Notes: generated by a model from the sequence alone, not told the origin. A stretch of 64,000 nt of DNA from JAODBQ01 sp047602055 (GCA_047602055.1 JASGIG010000001.1:682001-746000); one strand, 5' to 3'; shown: positions 24,743 through 34,898, numbered from the stretch's first letter. Made by a program: numbers and translations.

Positions 24743-25753
24743 TCACCATGTCGACGGTCTCGCCACGCCGGTGAACTCCTGGATCGTCACACCATGGCCG
24801 ACGGCGCGAGCCAGCAGGCCGGCGGGTTCCAGCGCCGCGTCGCCCGGGGTGTGCACGCCGGGGGGCACGAGCCCTTCGGCACAGGCCTCGACCGCAGCGG
24901 TGCACACCGCGGCGGCCAGGCCAGCGGTGCGACCGGCCGCCCCCGCGATCACGGTCCAGCGCTCGCCAGCTGCCAGCGCGCCGCGCAGCTCGACGCGCAC
25001 CGCGCCGAGGTTGCCGCCGACGTGCGGCGGGCGCAGCATCGGCAGGCGCGCCGTCAACCGGTCGCGGCGGGTGGCAGAGACCTTGACGGTGATCCGCTCG
25101 ACCTCGGGGAAGGCGAAGTGCAGCAGCACCGGATCGGCGTGCGCGGCTCGGTAGCAGTCGCGGGCGCCCATCGGGTCGGGGAACCAGCACAGCTCACGCC
25201 CGCTGCCGCCGGGCCGCTCGACCCAGTCGCCGTCGGCCCAGCCGAGCGCCCGAGAACCGAGCGCGTCGTGGTGCCGCCGTGCGCACGCCGGGCCGCCGGT
25301 GCCGCTGATGGCCACGTGGACCTCGTCGGCGACGTCGAGCTGCCCGGCGAGCGAGCGGGCCAACAGGCCGGACAGGCCGGGGGCCATCGCCGCCCCGATC
25401 ACCAGCGGCGGCCGGCCGTCACCGGTCAGGCCGAGCAGGTCGATGACGTCGTCGGGATGGTCGCTGATCGACACCACGGCGACGCCGGCGTCGAGGAACC
25501 GCGCCGCCAACGCGGCGTGCGGACCCGGCTGGCAGAACGCGACGACGTCGGCCGCGGCGAGATCTTCGAGCTGCTCCGTCGCCACCCCGCCGACGAACGA
25601 CGCCAGCCGGCAGGCGGCCGGCGTGTTGTCGTCGTGGACGATCAGCCCGGCGCGGCGGCCGTCGACGGCGAACCCGTTGAGGTGGGTGGCGACCTGACCG
25701 CCGGTGACGCCGCAGCCGACGATGCCGACGACCGGGCCGAGACGGTCCGTCAC
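24743..25753 (-). CDS. Saccharopine-dehydrogenase-like NAD(P)-binding protein
   Basis: A 336-residue protein with GTG at 25753. An N-terminal Rossmann motif (VVGIVGCGVTGGQVATHLNG) and ADVVAFCQPGPHAALAARFL lead to GVAVVSISDHPDDVIDLLGL and the GAAMAPGLSGLLARSLAG turn. This order is typical of saccharopine dehydrogenase/trans-acting enoyl reductase-like proteins, where an N-terminal dinucleotide domain is followed by a substrate domain. The C-terminus has RWTVIAGAAGRTAGLAAAV. The substrate is unknown. Its start overlaps the stop of a 55-codon gene (GTGA), indicating a small operon. Confidence 0.72.
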   Translation of the reverse strand: MTDRLGPVVGIVGCGVTGGQVATHLNGFAVDGRRAGLIVHDDNTPAACRLASFVGGVATEQLEDLAAADVVAFCQPGPHAALAARFLDAGVAVVSISDHPDDVIDLLGLTGDGRPPLVIGAAMAPGLSGLLARSLAGQLDVADEVHVAISGTGGPACARRHHDALGSRALGWADGDWVERPGGSGRELCWFPDPMGARDCYRAAHADPVLLHFAFPEVERITVKVSATRRDRLTARLPMLRPPHVGGNLGAVRVELRGALAAGERWTVIAGAAGRTAGLAAAVCTAAVEACAEGLVPPGVHTPGDAALEPAGLLARAVGHGVTIQEFTGVARPSTW

Positions 25754-25917
25754 GGCGACGGCGGCGACGGCGCCGTCGCCCCGCCGGACGCCGGCGGCGG
25801 CACCTCGCGCCAGCCGCCTTCCTGGGGCGGCACACCGCCGCGCCCACGGGTGCGCATCGCCGCGCCGATCGCCCCGGCAAGGGCCAGCGCACCGAGTGCT
25901 CGTCGCAGCAACTTCAC
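25750..25917 (-). CDS. Small hydrophobic protein
   Basis: A 55-residue ORF with GTG at 25917 and TGA at 25750, overlapping the next gene's GTG by 4 bp. The N-terminus (MKLLRRALGALALAGAIGAA) is a short basic-hydrophobic segment, then a Pro/Gly-rich tail (GGVPPQEGGWREVPPPASGG). It may be a tiny membrane-anchored protein. The coupling to the downstream gene is the best evidence that it is translated. Confidence 0.5.
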   Translation of the reverse strand: MKLLRRALGALALAGAIGAAMRTRGRGGVPPQEGGWREVPPPASGGATAPSPPSP

Positions 25918-25939
25918 GGCGAAAAGACTAGGCGGCTCG

Positions 25940-28471
25940 TCAACTGGTCGGCACCGGAGGGTGCCGGTGGCGTCCGAACAGGTCCCAGCGCAACTGGTCG
26001 AGGGCCCGGAACGGCGCAGCCCACAGCGGGTGGTCGAACGTCCACAACTTGCACGGCGGTGCGCCGCTGCCGGACGCCACGAGCAGGGCGTTGACGGCGC
26101 GGCGGGCCGCCTCGTTGGCGCCCTCCATCGTCGCCAGGTCGGTGTTCGTGCGCACGTAGTCGCTGGCCAGCACGAGGTTGGCGACCTTCGTCGTCGCGTC
26201 GGGCCGCAGCGGCCAGGAGGCGACCGTGTTGATCAACATCGGCTCAACGTTGATCGATGGTTGACGATCCGGCCAGCGGATGTCGTCGTCGACGTTGGCG
26301 GCGATCACGTTCGCCGGGTCGATCAGCGGCCTGCCGCCCTCGTCCTGGTGGGCGGCGAGCTGGGCGATGACCTCGGCGACGATCTCCTCACGGGAGCAGT
26401 CCCTGGCCGCCTTGCCGTTGAGACCGGGCGTGTCGAAGTCGCAGATGTCGACGCTGATGATCCCGTTGACCTTGCCGTCGCCGAGCGACGGGAGGTGCAC
26501 GTCCGGCCAGAACTGCGCCTGCGAGATCGACGTCAGCGACCACGGCGAGTTGAGGTACAGGACGTGGCCGTGGGCCATCGTCTCGTCGGTGGCCAGGTAC
26601 AGCTGCACGCCGCTCATCCACGCGCTGGTCAGCTTGCTCACCCCGGCGACGCTCGGGTCGACCGCCGCCACCGGGGCGAGCAGCGAACCGGCGATGTCGG
26701 CGGGGACGGCGAGCACGTACCAGTCGGCGCTCAGCACGGTCGGCGGTTGGGCGGCGAGGTTCGTCGCCGCGCCGTGCGACTCGACGACCTCGACACCGGT
26801 GACCCGGCCGTCCTCCACACACAGCCCCGTCACGCGGCTGTCGAAGTCGAAGCGCACGCCCATCGCCTCGAGGTGGCGGTGCCACGGCTCGATCCACACC
26901 TCGCTCGTCGGCCCGTCGAGCACCCGGTCCTCGTGGCCGTCCCACTCCATCGACGCGCCGATCAGCCGCAGCACGACGTGCCCACCGGTGCGCGTGCTCA
27001 TCTGCGTCGGCACCGCGGCGACGAACGGGCGGGTCAGTGCCCCGACGAGCTGCTGATAGTCCGTCGAGCGCTCGGCGGCACCGACGAAGTCCCACCACGA
27101 GACGTCCTCCCACTCGCCGAGGTAGCGGTCGTCGCAGCTGGTCAGCAGCGTGGCGATGCAGGCGGCGAGGTGGGCGACGTCGTCCGCCGACAGGCCCCAC
27201 TGCCCGGCGGCGAGGTTGTGCACGAACTGGCGGATGTCGTCGAGTGACCTCGGCGGGCCGACCTCCCACAGGACTGCCGGGTGCTGGGTGCGGGCCAGCT
27301 CGAAGCGGGTGGCGTCGACGAGGTGGCCGAACGCGGTGCCCTGGGCGTCGTCCGTGCCGATCCGCTTCATCGTGTCGATGACGTGACGGTAGAAGCCGGC
27401 GAAGAACCGGAAGCCGTGCTCGCCGGGCAGCCCGGGGCGCCCGCCGGTGGAGGTCTCCGGCACCGGGTAGCTGCGGGCCTTGCCACCGACCACGTCGCGG
27501 TCGTCGAGCACCGTGACGGAGAAGCCGCGCTCGGCCAGCTCGTGGGCCGCGGTCAGGCCGCCGACGCCGGCGCCGACGACGATGACGTGGTTGCGCTCGG
27601 GCGGCACCGGTGGCGGGGTGAGGTCCCCGAACGGCAGCGTGCGCGGATCGCGCGGCAGCACCGAGCCGTCGCGCAGCGCGGCGATGATCTCGGCCGGGTC
27701 GTGCGACTCGCGGCGGCGGACCTCGGCGAGCAGCTCGGCGAGCGCCGGGTCGACCATGACGATGCGGTTGCCGTCGGCGGCGACGCGCTCGTCGAGCCCG
27801 GCGACCGCCGCAGCCAGCGCCGGGTCGACGAGCATCGCCAGCTCGGTGGCGTTCGTCCACGAGTGCTCCCGCCAGCCGACGATCACCGCTTCGACGAGCG
27901 CGTCCGACAGCCGACCGAACTGGTCGAGGTCGCGCAGCGCCGGCGAGATCCGCTCGGCGGCGGCCTTCTCGCCGGGGACGAGGGCATCGAGCACGGTGTT
28001 GATCCGGTCGAAGTCGTCGCGCAACGAATCGATCGCCGCGCCCGGGGCGATCGTCGACGCGGCGACGCCGAGGTCGAGCTTCATGTGCGCGTCGACGGCG
28101 AGGAGCAGGTGCTGGAGCACGATCAGCTGCTCGTTCGCCGCGGCATCGAACGACAGCTGCCACGACCTGGTGATCGGCCGGCCGCGCTGCCAGCCGTCGA
28201 GCGCCGTGAGGTAGCGGGAGGCGAACGTGACGTCGAAGCGCTCCATCCGCGAGCCGTCGTCGAACAGCCCCTCGGCGATGCCGCTCTGGACCTGGCGGGT
28301 GACCCCGCCGTAGACGGCGGCGAAGTAGCCGATCGGCGACGAGTTGGCGATCGACCAGTCGACGACCGCGTCGAGCTGCAGGAGGACAGCGGGGATCGTC
28401 GTCGGCGCCGGGTCGGTGATCGGGATCGGCATGCGTGGGCCGGGGTTCGGGATGGGTGGCGTGGCGGTCAT
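25940..28471 (-). CDS. Fusion of DUF5995 domain and FAD-dependent amine oxidase/desaturase (HpnE-like)
   Basis: An 843-residue protein with ATG at 28471. Residues about 20-220 match the DUF5995 pattern (VVDWSIANSSPIGYFAAVYG, RYLTALDGWQRGRPITRSWQ, LLLAVDAHMKLDLGVAA). From residue about 293 it is an FAD enzyme: HVIVVGAGVGGLTAAHELAE, VLDDRDVVGGKARSY, GEHGFRFFAGFYRHVIDTM, WYVLAVPADIAG and the C-terminal VLASDYVRTNTDLATMEGAN. The last is the FAD signature of hydroxysqualene dehydroxylase, phytoene desaturase and related amine oxidases. Both domains are often separate. It probably oxidises a lipid or terpenoid; DUF5995 has no assigned activity. The large SARP regulator follows upstream on the same strand. 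Confidence 0.82.
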   Translation of the reverse strand: MTATPPIPNPGPRMPIPITDPAPTTIPAVLLQLDAVVDWSIANSSPIGYFAAVYGGVTRQVQSGIAEGLFDDGSRMERFDVTFASRYLTALDGWQRGRPITRSWQLSFDAAANEQLIVLQHLLLAVDAHMKLDLGVAASTIAPGAAIDSLRDDFDRINTVLDALVPGEKAAAERISPALRDLDQFGRLSDALVEAVIVGWREHSWTNATELAMLVDPALAAAVAGLDERVAADGNRIVMVDPALAELLAEVRRRESHDPAEIIAALRDGSVLPRDPRTLPFGDLTPPPVPPERNHVIVVGAGVGGLTAAHELAERGFSVTVLDDRDVVGGKARSYPVPETSTGGRPGLPGEHGFRFFAGFYRHVIDTMKRIGTDDAQGTAFGHLVDATRFELARTQHPAVLWEVGPPRSLDDIRQFVHNLAAGQWGLSADDVAHLAACIATLLTSCDDRYLGEWEDVSWWDFVGAAERSTDYQQLVGALTRPFVAAVPTQMSTRTGGHVVLRLIGASMEWDGHEDRVLDGPTSEVWIEPWHRHLEAMGVRFDFDSRVTGLCVEDGRVTGVEVVESHGAATNLAAQPPTVLSADWYVLAVPADIAGSLLAPVAAVDPSVAGVSKLTSAWMSGVQLYLATDETMAHGHVLYLNSPWSLTSISQAQFWPDVHLPSLGDGKVNGIISVDICDFDTPGLNGKAARDCSREEIVAEVIAQLAAHQDEGGRPLIDPANVIAANVDDDIRWPDRQPSINVEPMLINTVASWPLRPDATTKVANLVLASDYVRTNTDLATMEGANEAARRAVNALLVASGSGAPPCKLWTFDHPLWAAPFRALDQLRWDLFGRHRHPPVPTS

Positions 28472-28536
28472 GTCGGCGCTCCTGGGCGGTCGGGGCGTTG
28501 GGTGTGGTCGACGGCGTCGTGACGGGCGAGCCGGGT

Positions 28537-31500
28537 TCAGCTCGCGAGCAGGACGCCGGCGCGGCGGGCGAGCCCGGCAAAGCCGCGCTCGCTCGACAGC
28601 GCCAGCGCCTCGCCGGCGAGGTCGGCGGCGGCGCGCCCGTCGCCGGCGGTGGACATCTCGTCGGCGAGGTCGAGGGCGATCAGCGCGCTGGCGAAGCCGA
28701 GGCGCTGCTGGGCGGCACTGGCCCTGGCCTCGGTCAACCAGCGGGCCGCGTCCTGCGGGGCGACGACCCGCGCGCACAACCCGACGACGTGGCTGATCGG
28801 CCCGACCAGCTCGTCGGTCCGGTGGGCGTGCGGGGCCAGCAGCTGCGCCGCTTCGCCCGCGAGATCGGCGCGGCCGAGGCGGGCCGCGGCGTAACCGGCG
28901 CACCCGACGAACGACAGCCAGAAGTTGCTCATCGGCATGCCCGCGAGCGGCCGGCCGCCGACGGCCGCCTCCAGGCGCGTCTGCGCCTCCTCCGCGTCGC
29001 CGAGGTCGACGAGGTCGACCGCGGTGGCCGCGTCGAACGACTGATACGGCGCCAACGGCTCCCACCCTCGGCGTTCGCCGAGCTGGCGCAACGCGGCACC
29101 GCCGTAGATGTCCCGGAAGGTGGCCGCGTCGGCCAGCCCGTGCTCGGCGCCGATCGCCGACAGATCGTCGACCGCGGCCATCGCGTCGTGCGGGCGGCCG
29201 TCGATGACGGCGACCCGGGCGCGGTCCAGCACCACGGCGAGACGCACCCACGGCAGCTCGCCGAGCGGACCGGGTGCGGCGACAGCTGCGGCCGCGAGGT
29301 CGAGGCGGACACGGTCACCGCGCACCGCGGCCAGCAGCCGCGAGCACACCGCCAGCTCCCACGCCGACAGGCGGTCGCCGAGCCGTTCGGCGAGCGCCGT
29401 CGCCCGGCCGAGCATTGGCCAGATCCAGTCGGCGACGAGCGGCGAGCCGACAGCCGCGGCGCGCTTGAGCGCATGCACCTGATCGGCATCGCTGCCGGCC
29501 GCGACTGCCAGGTCGATCGCCTCGCGGGCCAGCGCCGACGCCCGGCCGGCATCGACCATCATCAGCTCGGTCGCCAGATCGGCCAGCAGCCGGGAGCGCA
29601 TCGGCGGCGACGGGTCGGCCTCGACGGCCTGCTCCAGCAGTGCGGCGCGGTGGACCCGCGCCGGGCGCAGCGACGAGGCGTAGCCCCGGCTGCCGGTGAG
29701 GGCCGCGGCCGCGAGCAGTTCGGCGTCACCGCTCGCCGCGGCAGCGTCCACCGCGTCTCGGATCGCCGGGCCGGCGTCCGCGTCGTTGAGGTCGAACAGC
29801 GCCCGGGCGCGGCCGACGAGCAGCTGGGCGCGTGCCGCGGCGGGGAGATCGACGTCGTCGGCCACCTCGATGGCGCGGTCGAACCAGGCCAGCGCCTCGC
29901 TCGGCACGAGCTGGGCCAGCGCGTCGTCGCCGGCTCGGCGCAGCGCCTCGACGACGACGGGGCCGTCGTCGGCCCCGTAGCCGCTCAGCCAGTGCTGCGC
30001 CACCGCCGCCGGCGGGACGCGCCGGCGGCGAGCGAGGGCCAGCGCGCAGCGCCGATGCAGCACCCGCCGCCGGCTGGCGCTGAGCGTGCCGGCCAGCGCC
30101 GCTGCGGCCAGGGCGTGGGTGAACGTCAGGCTGGTCGTCCCGCCCGGCTGCTCCTGCTCGACGATCAGGCCGCGGTCGAGCGCCTGGTCGAGCGCGTCGA
30201 GCACCTCGCCCGGCGCCCGCTCGGTGACCTCGGCGACGAGCGCGGCGTCGAACGTCGGCCCGATCACGGCCGCACCGGCGAGCAGCCGGGCCACGTCGGG
30301 GCCGGCAGCACCGGCGCGGCGGCGGACCATGTCGGACACCGTGGCCGGCAGGGGCTCGTCACCGTCGAGACCGAGCCAGCCGTGACGCAGCAGCTCGGCG
30401 ACGAAGTACGGGTTGCCGGACGTCAGCGACGCGAGCCGCTCGGCGACCTCCGGCGGCGAGCCGAAGCGTGCGGCGAGCTCGGCGATGTCGTCGACGCCGA
30501 GACCGTCGAGGTCGACGCGGACGAGCCGGCGGGCCCGATGCAGGTCGGCGAGCAGTGCGCCGGCCGGATCGTCGGGATCGAGGTCGACGGCACGCACCGC
30601 GACCACGAGCAGCAGCGGCTCGTCGGCGACGCGATCGACCAGGTGGCGGACGAGGGCGACGGTGCCGCCGTCGGCCCAGTGCAGGTCGTCGACCACCAGC
30701 ACCAGCGGCCGCCGGGCGGCGAGGGCGGCGAGCACCTGCTCGACGCCCTGGAACAGCAAGGAGCGGTCGACGGTGGTGTCGCCGGTGGGATCGTGGCCGA
30801 TGCCGCCGGCGCGCCGGCCGAGCCAGGCGAGCTTCGTCGGCGACGCCGGCCCGCAACACCGCCGGCGCCCCGGTGAGGGCGTCGACGAACGGCTGGTAGT
30901 ACAACTCGCCGTCGGCCAGGCAGCGGCCATACAGCACCGTGACGTCGGGGCGACCACTGGCCGCCTGGGCGATCAGCGTCGTCTTGCCGATCCCACCCTC
31001 GCCGGTCACCAGGACCGTCCCGCCGCGGCCGCCGGCGAGGGCGACGAGCGCCTCGTCGATGGCGCGGCGCTGGTCGACCCGCCCGACCGTCGGCGCGTCC
31101 GCGGCGTCGCGGAGGATCGGTGGCAGCTCGAACGACGCCGGCAACTCGTCGCCGGCTGCTTCTCGACGCACGAACGCACCGTCACCGCCGGATCCGGCGT
31201 CAACCTCCGACGAACCGGCGGCGCGTTCCTGACGACCGAACGCACCGTCACCGCCGGATCCGGCGTCGACCTCCGACGACGGCGCGGCGTCGCCAGGTTC
31301 TTGACGACCGAACGCGCCAGAACGGCCGGATCCGGCGTCAACCTCAGGTGGGCGCGGCGGCGCCGGCCGGGGCGGCGCCCACGGCAGGCCGGTCGTCAAC
31401 GTGGGGTCGTCGGTGGCGATCGCCGTCTCGAGGGCCACGAGGGCCGGCGAGGGGGTCAGCCCGAGCTCCTCCCCCAGGCCGCGGTGCAACCGCTGGTAGG

Positions 31501-32124
31501 CCCGCAACGCCTCGGCCCGGCGGCCGCTGCGGTGCAGCGCGACCATCAGCTGGCCCCAGACCCGCTCGCGCAACGGCTCGTCGGCGAGCACGGCCTCGGC
31601 GTCGGCCACCGCCGCAGCGTGGTCGCCGGCGACCAGCAGCGCGTCGATGCCGAGCTCGCGCAGCTCCAGGCGCATCTCGCTCAGCCGGCTGACCTCGCCG
31701 CGCGCCCGCAGCGCGCCGGCCGCGTCGACGAGCGGCTCACCGCGGTACAGGCGCAGCGCCCCGGAGACGGCCGGCCCGACGCGGTCCCAGTCGCCGACGC
31801 GAGCGGCATCCCTGGCCGTCGCCGCCGTCGCGGTGACCTGGTGGGCGTCGACCTCGTCGACGACGAGGCGGTAGCCGCCCGCCTGCGAGCGGATGCGGCC
31901 GGCGCCGAGCACCTTGCGAACCGCCGACACGTGGCTCTGCAGCGTCGACGCCGCGCCGGGCGTCGGGGCGCCGTCCCACAGATCCTCGACCAGCGCCGCC
32001 GCGGGACGAGCTCGTCGGCGGCCACGGCCAGGCGGCACACCAGCGTGCGTTGCCGGCGACCGGGCAGGGCCAGCTCCACGCCGTCGTCGACCAGCCGCAA
32101 GGGGCCGAGCACGGCGATCTGCAC
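28537..32124 (-). CDS. Large SARP/AfsR-type transcriptional regulator with AAA ATPase and TPR-like repeats (two frameshifts)
   Basis: Starts with GTG 32124 (VQIAVLGPLRLVDDGVELAL, an OmpR-like winged helix). A missing base near 32000 shifts the frame; it resumes AALVEDLWDGAPTPGAASTL then QSHVSAVRKVLG. The BTAD helical domain runs to PSPALVALETAIATDD. A repetitive linker follows, then Walker A LVTGEGGIGKTTLIAQAA. A second shift near 30830 leads to Walker B LVLVVDDLHWADGG, a LuxR/MalT-like ATPase and about 500 residues of helical repeats. Total about 1195 codons. Such regulators usually activate secondary-metabolite or stress genes. It is divergent from the unknown gene at 32335 and upstream of the DUF5995-FAD gene, both plausible targets. 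Confidence 0.82.
31171..31350. repeat. Three-copy minisatellite in the SARP linker
   Basis: A 43-bp core (beginning CGAACGCACCGTCACCGCCG) recurs at 31171-31213, 31237-31279 and, more diverged, 31309-31350, at 66- and 72-bp spacing (both multiples of 3). On the coding strand it gives SSEVDAGSGGDGAFGRQE-type peptides between the BTAD and ATPase domains. Confidence 0.8.
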
Positions 32125-32334
32125 CCGACCTCCACCTCCGGAACCTGGACTTGCTGCGGTGCCAGGACCCGCTCGACGCGAACCACCGGCTGCCACCGAA
32201 CGTACCAGCCGACGGCGTTGCGCACGAAGGGCGCCACCCACCGTGGTGGCGGCGGCCTGCAGCAGCGCTGGAGCGGCAGTGCAGCCCGCCGTCCGACGAT
32301 GCCATCACCCCACCTCACCGACGCAGGAGCACCG

Positions 32335-33489
32335 ATGACACCCGCCACCCTCGACCGTCCGGCAGCGACAGCCTCGTCGCTGGCTCCGGCGATCTTCGAG
32401 CGTCGGTGGCGCAACGCGCTGGCTCGCCGCCTCGGCGTCGCCACCACGTCGCTGCACGCCGTGTTCGGCGACGCCGAGCTGGGTACCGGCGCCGATCGCA
32501 GCTGGCGGTTCTTCGACACCCAGGTCACCACCGGCGCCACCCGGACGTGGGGACCGGATCAGCCTCGTCTCTCGGATGCCTACGCGGCCGTCCTCGGCAA
32601 CCTCGTCCCCCGGCACAACGACGCGCTACGCGACCTGCTCGGCGCTCGTTACCCCTGCTGGCAAGCGTTCCGCTGCGACCCGCGCAACCTGCCGCTGCGC
32701 CTGCCACGGCTGGTGTCCGGGGCGATCGACGTCACCGACGTCCTCGTCTCGATGTTCCAGACCTGGGCGATCGGGCAGCTGCCCGCCGGCGACGTGCGCA
32801 CCGCGATCGGCGAGCTGCGCCGGCCGGACGTCGTCGCCGGCGCCGGCGCCCTCCTCGCCGCGGCCGCCGGACGCTTCGCCTGGTCGACGACCGACGTCGA
32901 CGCCCAGACCGACACCGGGGCGGCGCCCGGCACGAGCACCGACAGCGGCACCGCGCCTGCCACGGCCCGGCCGCTGACGGTCCGCTTCGGCGCCGGTGGC
33001 ATCGCCGTCCACGTCCGCTGCAACGCCACGTGGCACATCGACGGCCGCCCGGCGGCCCCCGGCCACGAGGCGGGCGAGGGCGTCGTGCCATGGTTCGACC
33101 CCGCTGCGCTCTCGCTCGCCCGGGCCGACGACGACCCGATCGTGTGGCGCCGCCGCACACCGACGTGGACCGACGTGTTCGGACCCGACGGCACGATGCG
33201 CCGCATCGTCACCGGGCTCGTCGTCGCCGACGACATCGAGGTGCTCGTCCGGCCCCACCCGGATTGCCACCGGGCCGGCGCCCGCAGCGCCACCGCCCTG
33301 CGCTCGACGGTCGCCGGCATCGCCGGCCGTGCCGGGTCGTCACAGTCGCTCTCACGGTCACGGTCCTTCGCCGCGGACGGGTGCGGCGAAGGACCGGCCG
33401 AGCGGTGGCGGTGGCGCAGCGGCACCGGTGCGCCACGGGTGATCGGCCTCGTCAGTGCCCCGCTCGAACAGGTCCTCGTGACGGCGTAG
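32335..33489 (+). CDS. Hypothetical protein
   Basis: A 384-residue protein with ATG at 32335 after AGGAG at 32324-32328. No family is recognised. Residues about 15-175 are a helical globular region rich in Trp/Phe/Arg (RSWRFFDTQVTTGATRTW, ALRDLLGARYPCWQAFRCDP, IDVTDVLVSMFQTWAIGQL). A Thr/Ala/Pro linker spans about 185-220. The C-terminal 150 residues look strand-rich (VRFGAGGIAVHVRCNATWHI, MRRIVTGLVVADDIEVLV). There is no signal peptide or membrane helix. The 210-bp divergent gap to the SARP regulator suggests joint control. A strong hairpin follows the stop. Confidence 0.65.
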   Translation: MTPATLDRPAATASSLAPAIFERRWRNALARRLGVATTSLHAVFGDAELGTGADRSWRFFDTQVTTGATRTWGPDQPRLSDAYAAVLGNLVPRHNDALRDLLGARYPCWQAFRCDPRNLPLRLPRLVSGAIDVTDVLVSMFQTWAIGQLPAGDVRTAIGELRRPDVVAGAGALLAAAAGRFAWSTTDVDAQTDTGAAPGTSTDSGTAPATARPLTVRFGAGGIAVHVRCNATWHIDGRPAAPGHEAGEGVVPWFDPAALSLARADDDPIVWRRRTPTWTDVFGPDGTMRRIVTGLVVADDIEVLVRPHPDCHRAGARSATALRSTVAGIAGRAGSSQSLSRSRSFAADGCGEGPAERWRWRSGTGAPRVIGLVSAPLEQVLVTA

Positions 33490-33503
33490 CCGGCGCACAC
33501 TTC

Positions 33504-33540
33504 GTGGCCCGGCCGGTGATCCGCCCGCCGGCCGGGCCAC
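33504..33540. terminator. Bidirectional terminator hairpin
   Basis: GTGGCCCGGCCGG and CCGGCCGGGCCAC form a perfect 13-bp stem with the 11-base loop TGATCCGCCCG. It sits in the 78-bp gap between two convergent genes, 14 bp after the stop of the plus-strand gene. No T-tract is present on either side. Confidence 0.7.
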
Positions 33541-33567
33541 CGCCAACGATCGACGACTGGCCGACGC

Positions 33568-34740
33568 CTACGCGACCGGGGTCAGCTCGTCGTCGCCGGG
33601 GAAGCTGCCCTGGCCGCCGTTGGCCAGCTCGACGAACGTGCGACCGGGGGTCAGCAGGATCGGGGCGCCGGAATCGTCGTTCCAGGCGAACGGCTCGAGC
33701 CGGTCGTTGCGCGTCCACGTCCCGGTGATCATCCGGCCGCCGGTGAACACGTGGACCGGGTTCGTGCCCGTGGTGTCGCCGTTCGGCGAGCGGGCGTCGG
33801 TCGAGCTGCGCTGGTAGTTGGTCCAGGCAATGATCACGTTCTCCGTCGACACCTGCTTGCCGTCGGTCAGCAGGTGTCGGGCGCCGGCCTGCTCACGCAG
33901 GTACGTGCCGGTGGCCGGGTCGTAGCGCCACTTGATCGCCACCTGCTGCATCTGCAGGTCGAAGCCGGTCATCGCTTCACCGGCCGTGGCCGCCTCGCCG
34001 ACGGCGCGGTAGTGGTACTGCTGCGGCGGCCCGCTGCGATCGGGCCCGGCGTTCGTGCGCAGCTGCGCCGTGTCGGCGTGGGTCTTGTGCGGCCGGCTGC
34101 GCTTGGGGTCGAGCTCCCAGCCGGGCCCCTGACCCTCGGTGATCAGCAGCAGATCGGAGCTCCGCAGCAGGGCGATGTTGCCGGGGTTGCCACCGGAGCA
34201 GGCGAACAGCGCCCCGTTGAACGAGCCGACGAGGTTGACGTCCTGCTCGCGGCACGAGCGGATCGGCCCGACGAAGTCGGCGTCCCGGCTGTGCCAGACC
34301 GTGGCGAAGCGGGTCGGCCCGGCGCCCCACGCCTCGAAGATGATGTCCGGGTCGTTGAGCCCGGTCTGCGGGCGGGCGCCAGGATCGTTGCTGACCTTGA
34401 CGACGAGCGCCGGCCGGGCGAGGAGCGCCAGGTCCTCGAGCGGCAGGCCTGTCAGCGGCTGCACCGGTGGCGGCAGCGTCGTGGTCGGCGGCAGCGTCGT
34501 GGTCGTCGTCGACGTGCTGGTGGTCGACGACGACGACGTCGTCGCCTGGGTGGTCGGGAGCGACGCCGGGGTCGATGCGGCGGCGCCGGTGGTGTTCGAC
34601 GACGACGAACCACCGCTGCACGCGGCGAGCACGAGGCCACCGCCGGCGAGGGTCAGCAGGCGGCGGCGGGTGAGGGCGTTGACGACGCCGGCGCGCAGCT
34701 CGTCGCTGGGCGCGCCGGTCGATCGGTCGCGGTCGGTCAT
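33568..34740 (-). CDS. DUF3048 (YerB-like) lipoprotein with Tat-type signal
   Basis: A 390-residue protein with ATG 34740. Residues about 23-43 form a twin-arginine lipoprotein signal (LTRRRLLTLAGGGLVLAACS, lipid on Cys). A Ser/Thr-rich spacer encoded by ACG/TCG repeats follows (residues 45-85). The DUF3048 domain spans about 90-385: QPLTGLPLEDLALLARPALV, NDPDIIFEAWGAGPTRFATV, GPIRSCREQDVNLVGSFNGA and VIIAWTNYQRSSTDARSPNG. The family is anchored outside the membrane and of unknown function, related to B. subtilis YerB. It stands alone between a terminator and a GNAT gene. Confidence 0.87.
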   Translation of the reverse strand: MTDRDRSTGAPSDELRAGVVNALTRRRLLTLAGGGLVLAACSGGSSSSNTTGAAASTPASLPTTQATTSSSSTTSTSTTTTTLPPTTTLPPPVQPLTGLPLEDLALLARPALVVKVSNDPGARPQTGLNDPDIIFEAWGAGPTRFATVWHSRDADFVGPIRSCREQDVNLVGSFNGALFACSGGNPGNIALLRSSDLLLITEGQGPGWELDPKRSRPHKTHADTAQLRTNAGPDRSGPPQQYHYRAVGEAATAGEAMTGFDLQMQQVAIKWRYDPATGTYLREQAGARHLLTDGKQVSTENVIIAWTNYQRSSTDARSPNGDTTGTNPVHVFTGGRMITGTWTRNDRLEPFAWNDDSGAPILLTPGRTFVELANGGQGSFPGDDELTPVA

Positions 34741-34898
34741 GGTGGGGGAACCTCGACGGGGTGCGTTCAGGATGCGGGCCGGTGGCGACGATGCCGTCTC
34801 GGCCGGCAGTTCGGTCGAGCCACGGTACCGCTCGGCCGGTGCCGGATCCTGGCACCCCTGACGCGTGTCACGGGTGAGCCTGCGAGCACCCGCTCGTG

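Noticed and set aside
23666..27247. A plus-strand open frame of nearly 1200 codons across the hydrolase, dehydrogenase and DUF5995-FAD genes
   Set aside because: Shadow frame; the opposite strand carries complete catalytic motifs.
31171..31350. Regularly spaced repeats considered as a CRISPR array
   Set aside because: Only three units, a coding context, spacing in multiples of three and similar 'spacers'; no cas genes in the window.
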